Shown here piece after piece: positions 53,724 to 62,044 of a stretch of DNA of 64,000 nucleotides. The notes below the pieces were generated by a model. The model saw only the letters and a list, made by a program, of their open reading frames with translations, did no database searches and was not told the DNA's origin. Position numbers and translations under genes: made by a program. How positions within the stretch are numbered: position 1 is the stretch's first letter; each line of letters begins with the position of its first letter. Where the stretch lies: contig KB906767.1 in NCBI GenBank assembly GCA_000381625.1, forward strand, positions 5,996,462 through 6,060,461, written 5' to 3'. The stretch is from Bryobacterales bacterium KBS 96 (GTDB lineage: Bacteria; Acidobacteriota; Terriglobia; Bryobacterales; Bryobacteraceae).

Positions 53724-54475
53724 ACTGCGAAGAATTCAACGGTCTGCACGATCTTTATATCGATGAAGAACTCGATGCCGCGAGGATGCTCGAATTTCAG
53801 CGTCATCGGGAGTGCTGTCCCAATTGCCAGGCGTTTTCCGTCAGCGACGAGGAGTTGCGCCAACTGTTACGGTCGCCCAGCCTGCGTTTTGAACATCCGC
53901 GAGATCTGGAGGAACGAATCCACGCGGCTATTGGCCATTCCCAACTTCCGCAAAAGCCTGAGCCGGTTCGCAAGCCATTTTTCAGACCGCGTATGATGGC
54001 CGCGTTTGCCGGGGCGCTACTTATTTTGAGTCTCCTGTCGATGCTTATGCTCAGGCAGGTTTCCCGAAGCCGTTCCGTGCAGCAGGAAGTTGTATCGAGT
54101 CACATTCGATCGCTCATGGCGGATCACCTGACGGACGTCGTGTCATCCGACCGGCATACAGTGAAGCCCTGGTTCAGCGGGAAAATCGATTTCGCGCCGG
54201 CCGTAAAGGATCTGCAAGCGGAGGGATTTCCGCTTAAAGGCGGAAGGCTCGATTACCTGGACGGACACGCGGTTGCGGCATTGGTGTATTTGCGCCACCA
54301 GCACAAAATCAATCTTTTCTCCTGGCCATCTCCCGTTGCGGATTCCCCTCCCAAACTGTCGAACGAGAGGGGGTACAACGTGATTCACTGGGCGCAAGCA
54401 AGCATGAGCTACTGGGCGGTATCCGATGTAAGCGCCCAAGAGTTGTGGGAATTCGTGGGTGATCAGCAGCGATAA
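53720..54475 (+). CDS. Membrane anti-sigma factor with zinc-binding (ZAS) domain
   Basis: 251 residues from ATG 53720. The zinc anti-sigma motif His29-x3-Cys33-x2-Cys36 (HRECCPNC) is preceded by a helical part with Cys3 as a further possible ligand. One transmembrane helix lies near residues 93-110 (MAAFAGALLILSLLSMLML). A periplasmic domain follows with APAVKDLQAEGFPLKGGRLDYLDG and HWAQASMSYWAVSDV, the fold seen in copper- and zinc-linked or oxidative anti-sigma factors. It would hold the ECF sigma inactive until the signal. With the cupredoxin gene before it, a copper or redox signal is a reasonable guess. Confidence 0.9.
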   Translation: MNCEEFNGLHDLYIDEELDAARMLEFQRHRECCPNCQAFSVSDEELRQLLRSPSLRFEHPRDLEERIHAAIGHSQLPQKPEPVRKPFFRPRMMAAFAGALLILSLLSMLMLRQVSRSRSVQQEVVSSHIRSLMADHLTDVVSSDRHTVKPWFSGKIDFAPAVKDLQAEGFPLKGGRLDYLDGHAVAALVYLRHQHKINLFSWPSPVADSPPKLSNERGYNVIHWAQASMSYWAVSDVSAQELWEFVGDQQR

Positions 54476-54489
54476 TTTTTCAATTTCAC

Positions 54490-54551
54490 TTGACAGCCAA
54501 TACTGTGTGGCGCACACTGTGTATAGCACAGTGGGTGACATACAGTACTGG
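54490..54551 (+). promoter_or_regulatory. Concentric inverted repeats in the padR (locus 2) promoter
   Basis: TTGACA at 54490-54495 opens the region. CCAATACTGT (54497-54506) pairs with ACAGTACTGG (54542-54551), 9 of 10. Inside it CACTGTG-TATAG-CACAGTG (54515-54533) is a perfect 7-bp dyad. Both have the same centre, base 54524. The outer part includes the GTGGCGCA of the dispersed hairpins (copy 5). It ends 2 bases before the ATG, so it covers the promoter and ribosome site. Confidence 0.6.
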
Positions 54552-54553
54552 CC

Positions 54554-54955
54554 ATGAACGACGATCTATTTGAAAATCTCAGGCTTGAACTGCGCCGAGG
54601 TTGCCTGATTCTCGCCGTTCTGGCGCAACTGCGGGCCGAGCATTACGGATACACCCTCCGAAAGGCGCTCGCCGATACCGGGATGGCGATTGACGAAGGC
54701 ACTCTTTACCCGCTACTACGCCGGTTGGAAACGCAAGGCTTGCTCGTCAGCGAATGGCGGGAACAGGACAAACGCAACAAGCGGTTCTACCGCGTATCAG
54801 CCGCTGGCGCCCAAATTCTGGAGCAACTGCTGCGAGAGTGGCGCAGTATTAATTCCTCGCTGGACCGCATTCTGTCGTCCGGAGAGGAAATCCGCGAAAC
54901 GGACCAAATCTCTTCCGCGCGGAAAACGGCAACTGTGAGCAACGTGGAGGCATGA
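54554..54955 (+). CDS. PadR-family regulator (locus 2)
   Basis: 133 residues from ATG 54554. The winged-helix pattern is LILAVLAQLRAEHYGYTL, EGTLYPLLRRLETQGLL and KRFYRVSAAGAQIL. It overlaps the next gene by 4 bases (ATGA), forming an operon padR-HAAS protein-ADOP. The promoter region carries two concentric inverted repeats, good candidates for its own operator. No separate ribosome site is visible, because the dyad occupies the position. Confidence 0.92.
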   Translation: MNDDLFENLRLELRRGCLILAVLAQLRAEHYGYTLRKALADTGMAIDEGTLYPLLRRLETQGLLVSEWREQDKRNKRFYRVSAAGAQILEQLLREWRSINSSLDRILSSGEEIRETDQISSARKTATVSNVEA

Positions 54956-55956
54956 TTGTGGACCTTTTAGAACGTTATCTTCAATCCATCAGAACGTTTC
55001 TTCCCAGGAAAGCACAGGATGATATTCTGCGCGAGCTGTCCGAAAACATCCTGTCGCAGATGGAAGAAAAAGAGGCTGAACTTGGCCGTCCGTTGACGGA
55101 GGCGGAGCAGGAAGAAGTGATCAAACAGCACGGCCATCCCATCGTGGTCGCCGCGCGCTATGGGCGCCGTCAATATCTGATTGGCCCCGGGCTGTTTCCG
55201 ATTTATTGGCTAACGCTGAAAATTGCACTTCTAGCGGCGCTGGCCGTGCGATTCATCGTCGCCATCGTGACAGTGCTGGTCAGCGCCGATCCGGTCCATC
55301 AAATTCTTCCGGCGCTGCTAGCGGTTCCTCTCGTCGTAATTCCGGTGTTTGCGTGGATTACCGTAGCTTTTGTAGCATTCGAATTCTTCTCGCCGCGCGT
55401 GAACCTGCGTTGTATCACCAAGTGGAGCCCGCGTTCGTTGCCTGCGCTTGTCAAGCGTTCGGATGTTATCCCGCGAGCCGATTCCGTGGCTCAAATCATC
55501 ATGGGCAGCGCGTTCGTCATTTGGTGGCAGTGCATCCCGGCCGCGCCATATCTCCTCTTTGGGCCGGCCGCCGCGGCAATCGGTCTGGGGCCTGTTTGGA
55601 CTCGTCTGCATTGGCCCATCATTTTGCTGGCGTTGGCGGGCATCGTGCTGGCATCCGTGAATCTGTCAAGCCCGCACTGGACGGCCGCCCGCACCAGAGT
55701 TCGGCTGGCGTTGCGCGCGGCGGGATTTGTGCTCGTGGTCATTCTTGTCAGGGCGGGCAATTGGATTGTCATGGTCGATGGAGTTGGCGATCCGGCGCGA
55801 TACAACGCCCTCCAAATCGTGAATCAAATCTCGTTTTATTGCTTAGTTTGTGCGCTGGTCATTATGGGCCTGCAACTCGCGTGGGAATGTGTGAACCAAT
55901 TTCGCGACCCTCTATCACCACGCGCCCAGCGCTGGTACGCGCTCCGAAGGTCATAG
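54952..55956 (+). CDS. HAAS-domain membrane protein linked to PadR
   Basis: 334 residues from ATG 54952 (GTG 54958 is an alternative). Residues 1-75 are an HAAS/DUF1700-type helical domain that often pairs with PadR (LRELSENILSQMEEKEAELGRPLTEAEQEEVI). About six to seven TM helices follow (LKIALLAALAVRFIVAIVTVLV, ILPALLAVPLVVIPVFAWITVAFVAF, IILLALAGIVLASVN, LVVILVRAGN, CLVCALVIMGL). It has no known enzymatic role; such proteins probably sense membrane state or modify PadR activity. It is followed after 164 bases by the frameshifted permease. Confidence 0.8.
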   Translation: MIVDLLERYLQSIRTFLPRKAQDDILRELSENILSQMEEKEAELGRPLTEAEQEEVIKQHGHPIVVAARYGRRQYLIGPGLFPIYWLTLKIALLAALAVRFIVAIVTVLVSADPVHQILPALLAVPLVVIPVFAWITVAFVAFEFFSPRVNLRCITKWSPRSLPALVKRSDVIPRADSVAQIIMGSAFVIWWQCIPAAPYLLFGPAAAAIGLGPVWTRLHWPIILLALAGIVLASVNLSSPHWTAARTRVRLALRAAGFVLVVILVRAGNWIVMVDGVGDPARYNALQIVNQISFYCLVCALVIMGLQLAWECVNQFRDPLSPRAQRWYALRRS

Positions 55957-56120
55957 GCCGTCAGAATTCGCAATCACTCGAAAAGGGAACCGCGTGCTAC
56001 GCCTGTATCTGATTGTCCTCTGCGCCTCCGCAGCTAGGCCGCACGCCGTTTGCGATCGTTGAATCTGTGTTAGGCTAACCGCAATTTCCGGAAGCCGTCT
56101 AAGAAGCTCGTGGAGTCGCA

Positions 56121-58537
56121 ATGGAACAACTGACCAGAGATGTTCGGTTTGGCCTTCGCATGATTTGCGCCAGCCCCGGCTTTACGGCCGCAGCTATTCT
56201 CATGTTGGCGCTCGGCATTGGCGCCACGACGGCTATTTTTAGCTTTGTCGACGCCGTTCTTCTCAAACCCCTGCCGAACGCATTGTTAACGTCTGGGAGA
56301 AGCCTCCGGGAGCCGATCGTAACGGAATCTCTACGCTAAATTTTCTCGATTGGAAGAATCAAAATACAGTCTTCACGGTCATGGCGGCGCAGACGTGGGA
56401 CTCGCTGACGCTGACCGACGCGGATGTGCCGGTGGAGTTGCGGGACGCGCGCGTGTCGGCGCCTTACTTCGATATTTTCGGCGCGAAGCCGATGTTGGGG
56501 CGCACGTTTGCGCGCGATGAAGATCAACTCGGCAAACAATACGAAGTGGTTTTGAGTAACCGTATCTGGCGGAGCCGGTTTGGCGCGGATCGCGGCATCA
56601 TTGGTCGCCGCATCCGGCTCAGTGGCGCGCCCTACACGGTGATTGGCGTGATGCCTCCGGGACTCTTCGATCGAGAACGTCAGGACGTGTGGACGCCGCT
56701 CGCGTTCAAGCAGGCCGAGATGACGCGCGATTATCACTGGATGATCTCGTGGGCGCGGCTGAAACCCGGCGTGACCGTTGGGCAAGCACGCGAGCAGATG
56801 AAGGCCATTGCCGCACGTATAGAACACAACTATCCCGAGTCCAACAAAGGATGGAGCGCAACTGTTGATCGATACGAGGACAGGCTGGTAGATGATCGCC
56901 TTCGCCGGTCGCTTCTGCTGCTGCTCGCCGCGGTCGGCGCCGTGTTGCTGATTGGCTGCGTCAATCTCGCCAATCTGCTGCTTGTGCGCGGCGCGGGACG
57001 TGAGCGCGAAGTCGCCATCCGGGCCGCGTTGGGCGCCGGCCGCGGGCGGCTGATCCGCCAATTCCTTACGGAGAGCGTCTTGCTGGCGGGCGTAGGAGGC
57101 GTTTTCGGGGTTGCGCTGGGCTGGTGCCTGATGCTCGGGCTTAAGGCATGGATACCGGCATTCTTCCTGCCGGCCGAAGCCAACGTTCAACTCAATGATC
57201 AGGTGTTGCTGTTTGCGGCGGGCATCGCGATCCTCACCGGAATTCTGTTTGGCATCTTCCCGGCGCTTCACAGCGCGCGGACCGATCTGGTGGGTTCGCT
57301 CAAGGAAGGCGGCCGGGGAGCGACATCCGGCATGGGCCGGACGCACGTTCGAAATGCCTTGGTGGTGGCTGAGATTGCAATAGCTTTTGTTTTGCTCTCC
57401 GGCGCCGGCCTCTTGATCCATAGCTTTTACCGGCTGCAGCAGGTCAATCCGGGCTTCGAGACCACAAACGTGATCACCATGCAACTTCCTATGACCTCCG
57501 AACAATATCCGGACGGCCCCCGCATTATCAGTTATGTGGGACAGATACTCGGGAAAGTGCAGGCGGTTCCGGGCGTACGCGATGCCGCTACCACCAGTGC
57601 TCTTCCCCTCCAAGGCTGGCCGGATGGAATGCCTTTTCTGATCGAGGGGCGGCCTTTCGTGGACATTTCCAACCGGCCCTCGTGCGGTTTCAAGCCGGTG
57701 AGCCCGCCTTATCTCTCCACGCTTGGAATGCACTTGATCAAAGGCCGCTGGCTCGCCGAAACGGATACTCCGGGAACGTCTGCAGTCGCGGTGATCAACG
57801 AGACGATGGCGAAGCGCTATTTCAAAAATGAAGATCCGCTCGGCAAGCGTATTTTGATTCAACAGATCATTCCCGGCCAGCCCGCCCTTGGACCGGAGAT
57901 CCCCTGGCAAGTCGTGGGCGTGGTGGCGGACGAAAAAGCATACAGCCTTGATGGTTCGAGCACGGGTTTGTATGTCTCGTACAAGCAAAGCCCGAGCACC
58001 CACACCGCACTAGTGGTGCGGGGCGCCATCGATCCTGCTGAACTCGTGAAGTCGATTGAAAGAGCAGTCTGGCAGGTCAACAAGAATCAGGCCATCGACG
58101 AGGTCAAGACGCTGGAGCAGATCAAGTCGGATTCTCTGGGAGCGAACCGGTTGCGCACCATACTGCTGGGCGTCTTTGCCGGGCTCGCATTATTGCTTGC
58201 CGCCATCGGGGTCTATGGAGTCATTTCTTATTCAGTGGCGCAGCGTACTCACGAAATCGGCGTCCGGGCCGCATTGGGCGCAAGCCGCTGGGCTCAACTC
58301 AGCCTGGTATTGAAGAGTGGCATGGTTCTTACGGCGGCCGGCCTGGCCATCGGTCTTTTGGGGGCGCTGGGTCTTACGCGCTTGTTGTCGAGCCTTTTGT
58401 TTGGCATCAGCCCGCGCGATCCCTGGACCCTGATGCTGGTCGGCGTCGTACTGGCAGTGATCGCAGCCGCAGCATGCTACATCCCGGCGCATCGCGCGGC
58501 TCGGGTCGATCCCGTTGTTGCGTTACGGCACGAATGA
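56121..58537 (+). pseudogene. Frameshifted ADOP-type ABC permease (locus 2)
   Basis: The start ATG 56121 (GGAG upstream) gives the typical opening [21 protein letters not shown] and [24 protein letters not shown]. At 56272-56275 the frame changes: the first frame stops at 56339, while the continuing sequence in the other frame reads [16 protein letters not shown] and goes on to a full MacB-FtsX-MacB-FtsX protein ending HRAARVDPVVALRHE at 58537. About four codons plus one or two bases expected between LP and ER are missing, so a small deletion caused the shift. The downstream part has an ATG at 56381 and could be translated alone as 718 residues without the first helix. Could be a sequencing error. 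Confidence 0.85.
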
Positions 58538-58538
58538 C

Positions 58539-58554
58539 CGACCGAGTGCGGTCG
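58539..58554 (+). terminator. Weak hairpin after the locus 2 permease
   Basis: CGACCG-AGTG-CGGTCG is a perfect 6-bp stem starting 2 bases after the stop. It is followed by AAGGGCCTTTCTT, not a clean T-run, so termination is only possible. Confidence 0.3.
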
Positions 58555-58629
58555 AAGGGCCTTTCTTCAACAGAGTCTCCTGTGTGCATCGGAGGCATGC
58601 TGTCATCACGTCGGAGTGCAAAATAGGTC

Positions 58630-60156
58630 ATGGCCAACATGGCCAATCCACCGTGCGACGAAGGCGTAATGCTCACAGGCCGGTTCGATCGGCCGTGTGC
58701 CGGCGCCGGCGCGTGGGTCCTCGCTGCGGCGATTCTCGGTTCGAGCATGGCCTTCATCGACGGCACTGTCGTGAACGTCGCGCTGCCCGCGCTACAGTCC
58801 GCATTGCATGCAAGTATAAGTAGCGTTCAGTGGGTTGTCGAATCCTATGGGCTCTTTTTAGCGGCGCTGCTCCTCACTGGCGGATCTCTTGGCGATATCT
58901 ATGGCCGCCGCAAGATCTTTGCCATCGGCGTGATCGTATTCGGCGCCGCTTCGGCGTGGTGTGGAGCCGCTCCCAGTATTGAATGGCTCATTGCAGCCCG
59001 CGGTCTGCAAGGCGTCGGCGCGGCGCTGCTCGTGCCCGGAAGCCTGGCGCTGATCAGCGTTTCTTTTCCTGCTAAGGAACGAGGGCGCGCCATCGGAACA
59101 TGGTCCGGTTTCACGTCGATTACTGCGGCAATTGGCCCCGTTCTCGGGGGATGGCTCGTTCAGCACGGATCCTGGCGGTGGGTGTTTTTCATCAACCTGC
59201 CGCTTGCGCTGGCAGTTCTCGGCCTGACGATCTGGCGTGTGCCGGAAAGCCGCTCCTCAAACACCAGCCAGGGGGTCGATTGGCTCGGCGCCCTACTGGC
59301 CACGATGGGACTTGGCGGCATCGTCTTCGCACTGATCGAATCGGTTCCGATCGCCGGTATGGCCGGTTTAGTTTTGCTCAGTGGATTTTTCTTTGTAGAA
59401 GCGCGCTCACCGGCGCCGATGCTTCCGCTGCAGCTATTCCGTTCGCACAACTTTACCGGGGCCAATCTGCTGACGTTATTTCTGTACACCGCGCTCAGCG
59501 GTGTACTTTTCTTCTTTCCGCTGAACCTGATTCAGGTGCAGGGCTATTCCGCGACTGAGGCCGGCGCCACATTGCTGCCATTCATTCTGCTGATGTTCTT
59601 GTTGTCGCGCTGGTCCGGCGGATTGGTCGAGCGTTACGGCGCTAAGCGGCCGCTTGTTGCCGGCCCGCTGATCGCGAGCGTTGGGTTCGCATTGTTTGCC
59701 AGACCTGGCGTCGGCGGTTCCTACTGGACCACGTTTTTCCCTGCCGTGGCGATACTGGGGCTCGGTATGGCGATCAGCGTGGCGCCGCTTACGACAACCG
59801 TGATGAACTCCATACCGAAAGACCGCGCCGGTGTGGCATCGGGCGTCAACAATGCTGTCTCACGAGTGGCGGGCGTTTTGGCGGTCGCTGTTTTCGGCCT
59901 CATCCTCAGCAGCGTCTTCAACAGGGTTCTCGATCGGCGCTTGACCCATCTCGATTTGCGGCCAGCCGATCGCGAGCGGATTCACTCGCAGCGCGATAAA
60001 CTAGCCGCCATCGAAACGACTGACCCGCGGGAGCGGCAAGCTGTGAATGAATCGTTCGTTGCGGGTTATCGCGATGTACTGTGGATTGCCTTCGCGCTCG
60101 CGATTGCGAGTTCAGTGAGCGCAGTGATGCTTATTGGAGATGACCTAGGCGAATAG
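58630..60156 (+). CDS. MFS drug exporter, DHA2 (EmrB/QacA) type
   Basis: 508 residues from ATG 58630. Fourteen hydrophobic segments are expected. Motifs of the 14-TM drug/H+ antiporters: [19 protein letters not shown] (TM1), [11 protein letters not shown] (motif A), [19 protein letters not shown] (motif B region), [18 protein letters not shown] (motif C) and [11 protein letters not shown]. It exports lipophilic drugs or cations across the inner membrane, driven by protons. No TetR-type regulator or membrane-fusion partner is adjacent. The C-terminal loop overlaps an opposite-strand remnant. Confidence 0.92.
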   Translation: MANMANPPCDEGVMLTGRFDRPCAGAGAWVLAAAILGSSMAFIDGTVVNVALPALQSALHASISSVQWVVESYGLFLAALLLTGGSLGDIYGRRKIFAIGVIVFGAASAWCGAAPSIEWLIAARGLQGVGAALLVPGSLALISVSFPAKERGRAIGTWSGFTSITAAIGPVLGGWLVQHGSWRWVFFINLPLALAVLGLTIWRVPESRSSNTSQGVDWLGALLATMGLGGIVFALIESVPIAGMAGLVLLSGFFFVEARSPAPMLPLQLFRSHNFTGANLLTLFLYTALSGVLFFFPLNLIQVQGYSATEAGATLLPFILLMFLLSRWSGGLVERYGAKRPLVAGPLIASVGFALFARPGVGGSYWTTFFPAVAILGLGMAISVAPLTTTVMNSIPKDRAGVASGVNNAVSRVAGVLAVAVFGLILSSVFNRVLDRRLTHLDLRPADRERIHSQRDKLAAIETTDPRERQAVNESFVAGYRDVLWIAFALAIASSVSAVMLIGDDLGE

Positions 60157-60409
60157 GGACGCTCTCTTCCATCGGATTAAGCGCCACCCGGATGATTGCA
60201 TCCTGGGCGATTACGCCTTCCGAGGCTTTCGCCATCTCCGTAGCGAAGCTGTCATAAGTACGGGGCGCATGCCCAAGAAGGTTCGCGAACCGTTCGACAT
60301 CGGTATTGGTCGAGGCAAAGCCGCGTTCGAAGTGCCCTTGGAACATCATGCGAAGATCAAGCGCCAGCCAGGTTGGGGCGTTGGCGCGCATCTGCTGTTC
60401 CCAGGACAT
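60131..60409 (-). pseudogene. C-terminal remnant of an NmrA-like NAD(P)-binding protein
   Basis: 92 codons from ATG 60409. The part TWLALDLRMMFQGHFERG...DVERFANLLGHAPRTYDSF is like the C-terminal helices of NmrA/SDR-type proteins, where VE-R-x-T-G-R-P-P-R-T-F is usual. The N-terminal Rossmann part is absent: upstream codons belong to the next, opposite-strand region. It overlaps the MFS C-terminus by 26 bases. Best read as a decayed gene end. Confidence 0.5.
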
Positions 60410-60443
60410 CTTCGCTGGGCAGACGCTGTGATGAAATCACTTT

Positions 60444-61295
60444 ATGCCTCGAGATGCTTCTTCCATCGCGGTGATCGTTGTCGCTCTGTGCGCATCATCC
60501 TTTGCTGTTCTAGCTGCTGAACCTCACAACACGCTCTCAGCGAAGGAACGCGCCGAGGGCTGGCAGTTGCTGTTCGACGGCAGGACCATGAATCACTGGA
60601 TCGATCCCGCCGGCGAAATTCCGCCCGGCGACGCCTGGAGCATCGACGATGGATGCCTGAAGGCTAAGCCGCATCCGCGTATCACGGAAGATCTGGTGTC
60701 GCAGCGGAAGTATCGAGACTTCGAGCTCCAATGGGATTGGAAGATCGCGCCCGGCGGAAACAGCGGCATGAAGTATCGCATTCAGCGTTTTGTCGTCCTC
60801 TCAAAGCAGACAGTGCCCGCCGGCGCGAAGCGCTTCGAGGATAAGGTCGATTACGCTATCAATCACAGCACCGAAGCCGATCGATCGAAGATCGGTTCCA
60901 GCGAGCGCGCACAAGTGTACGTAGTCGGCTTCGAATTTCAGATGATCGATAACGCGCGCCACCCGGATGCCCGGCGTGGCCTGCTTTATCAGACCGGAGC
61001 GCTATACAGCATCATGGGTCCATCGCAGGCCGCCTCAAAACCCGCCGGCGAATTCAATCACTCACTGCTGATCGTGAAGGGCGAACATGTCGAACACTGG
61101 CTGAATGGTGTGAAGGTGGTTGATACAACGTTGAACACGGAGCAGATGAAAAAGGACCTGGCGACGCGATGGGGCGCGAACTCGGAGGTGTACCGTCTGC
61201 TCGTCGATCAACCTGTGAAGGATTGCCCCATCAGCCTTCAGAATCACGATAACGACGCCTGGTTTCGGGATATTAAGATCAAGCCGCTTCCGTAG
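60444..61295 (+). CDS. Exported DUF1080 domain protein (second copy)
   Basis: 283 residues from ATG 60444 with signal peptide (IAVIVVALCASSFAVLAAE). DUF1080 motifs: WQLLFDGRTMNHWIDP, WSIDDGCLKAKPHPRI, QWDWKIAPGGNSGMKYR, EFQMIDN, SIMGPSQAASKPAGEFN and IKPLP at the end. It is larger than the copy at 15.9 kb and has an insertion (about 115-150) with the KVDYAINHSTEADRS loop. It is likely periplasmic and acts on 3-keto-sugar glycosides or another disaccharide. No neighbour gives the substrate. Confidence 0.88.
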   Translation: MPRDASSIAVIVVALCASSFAVLAAEPHNTLSAKERAEGWQLLFDGRTMNHWIDPAGEIPPGDAWSIDDGCLKAKPHPRITEDLVSQRKYRDFELQWDWKIAPGGNSGMKYRIQRFVVLSKQTVPAGAKRFEDKVDYAINHSTEADRSKIGSSERAQVYVVGFEFQMIDNARHPDARRGLLYQTGALYSIMGPSQAASKPAGEFNHSLLIVKGEHVEHWLNGVKVVDTTLNTEQMKKDLATRWGANSEVYRLLVDQPVKDCPISLQNHDNDAWFRDIKIKPLP

Positions 61296-61693
61296 AAGGG
61301 AAAAAGCCATGGGGCTGGTAGGTTACAGAGCTGGGAGATCTGGAGCCAACGACCTCTTTGCATGGAATTTACTGAGCAAGGCTCCGACGCCAGCTCCAGT
61401 CGAGAGATGAACCGCCTCGTGACGATGAGCTAAATCAGACTTTCGTTCGCGGCTTCAGTCGCTGACGCCTCACCACCTCGACCATAAACTCGTATGCACG
61501 CCCGAGGAGAACACTTTCCGAACGTTACCCGGGATTCAGCCTGAACGGATGCTACCTGGCTCAGCGTGTCCAACAACTGACACACCTGCCGGAGCGCAGC
61601 AATCCGATCCCTTTTCGTCCTGCGACTTGCAGCGCCTGGACGTGATTGAAGTTGGTATAAATGTCGACTCACTGGATCTGTTATTGTACTAGT
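61296..61693 (+). other. Gene-free stretch with a possible padR promoter
   Basis: About 400 bases with no convincing gene. TATAAA at 61656-61661 is a possible -10 for the following padR; no good -35 is present at the right distance. An 80-codon opposite frame (61430-61672) has no recognisable content. Confidence 0.4.
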
Positions 61694-62044
61694 GTGTCAT
61701 CGTCGGACAATCTGATACCGCTATCGCCGGCCGTGTTCCACATTTTGCTCTCGCTCGGCGAAGGCGACCGCCATGGCTACGCGTTGAAGCGCGAAATTGC
61801 GAAGCGCACGAATGGAAAGCTCAAACTCGGACCGGGTGTGTTATACGGATCGATCAATAAGATGCTGGACCTCGGATTGATTGAGGAATCGGATGAACGG
61901 CCGGATCCGCATCTCGACGACGAGCGGCGACGATATTACAGGATTACGAGCTTGGGGAGGCAAGTCGCGCGGGCGGAGGCAGCGCGCATGCGGGAACTCG
62001 CAGAAATGGCGGCGGCAACTTTCGGGAGGGCCAGACATGCTTAA
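61694..62044 (+). CDS. PadR-family regulator (locus 3)
   Basis: 116 residues from GTG 61694. An ATG at 61661 in the same frame adds MSTHWICYCTS, which is atypical and overlaps the presumed -10 (TATAAA 61656-61661), so the GTG is preferred. Winged-helix motifs: PLSPAVFHILLSLGEGDRHGYALKREI, GPGVLYGSINKMLDLGLIEES and RRRYYRITSLGRQVARAEA. No ribosome site is visible. It overlaps the following ADOP permease by 8 bases, the same architecture as locus 1. Confidence 0.88.
   Translation: MSSSDNLIPLSPAVFHILLSLGEGDRHGYALKREIAKRTNGKLKLGPGVLYGSINKMLDLGLIEESDERPDPHLDDERRRYYRITSLGRQVARAEAARMRELAEMAAATFGRARHA

Noticed and set aside
56336-58003. 555-codon open frame on the minus strand
   Set aside because: It lies wholly antisense to the ADOP permease, whose sequence is well conserved. 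The composition (many His, Arg, Gln) is that of a shadow frame in GC-rich DNA.
61430-61672. 80-codon minus-strand frame in the gap before padR locus 3
   Set aside because: No ribosome site, no likeness, Arg/Ser/Ala-biased content.
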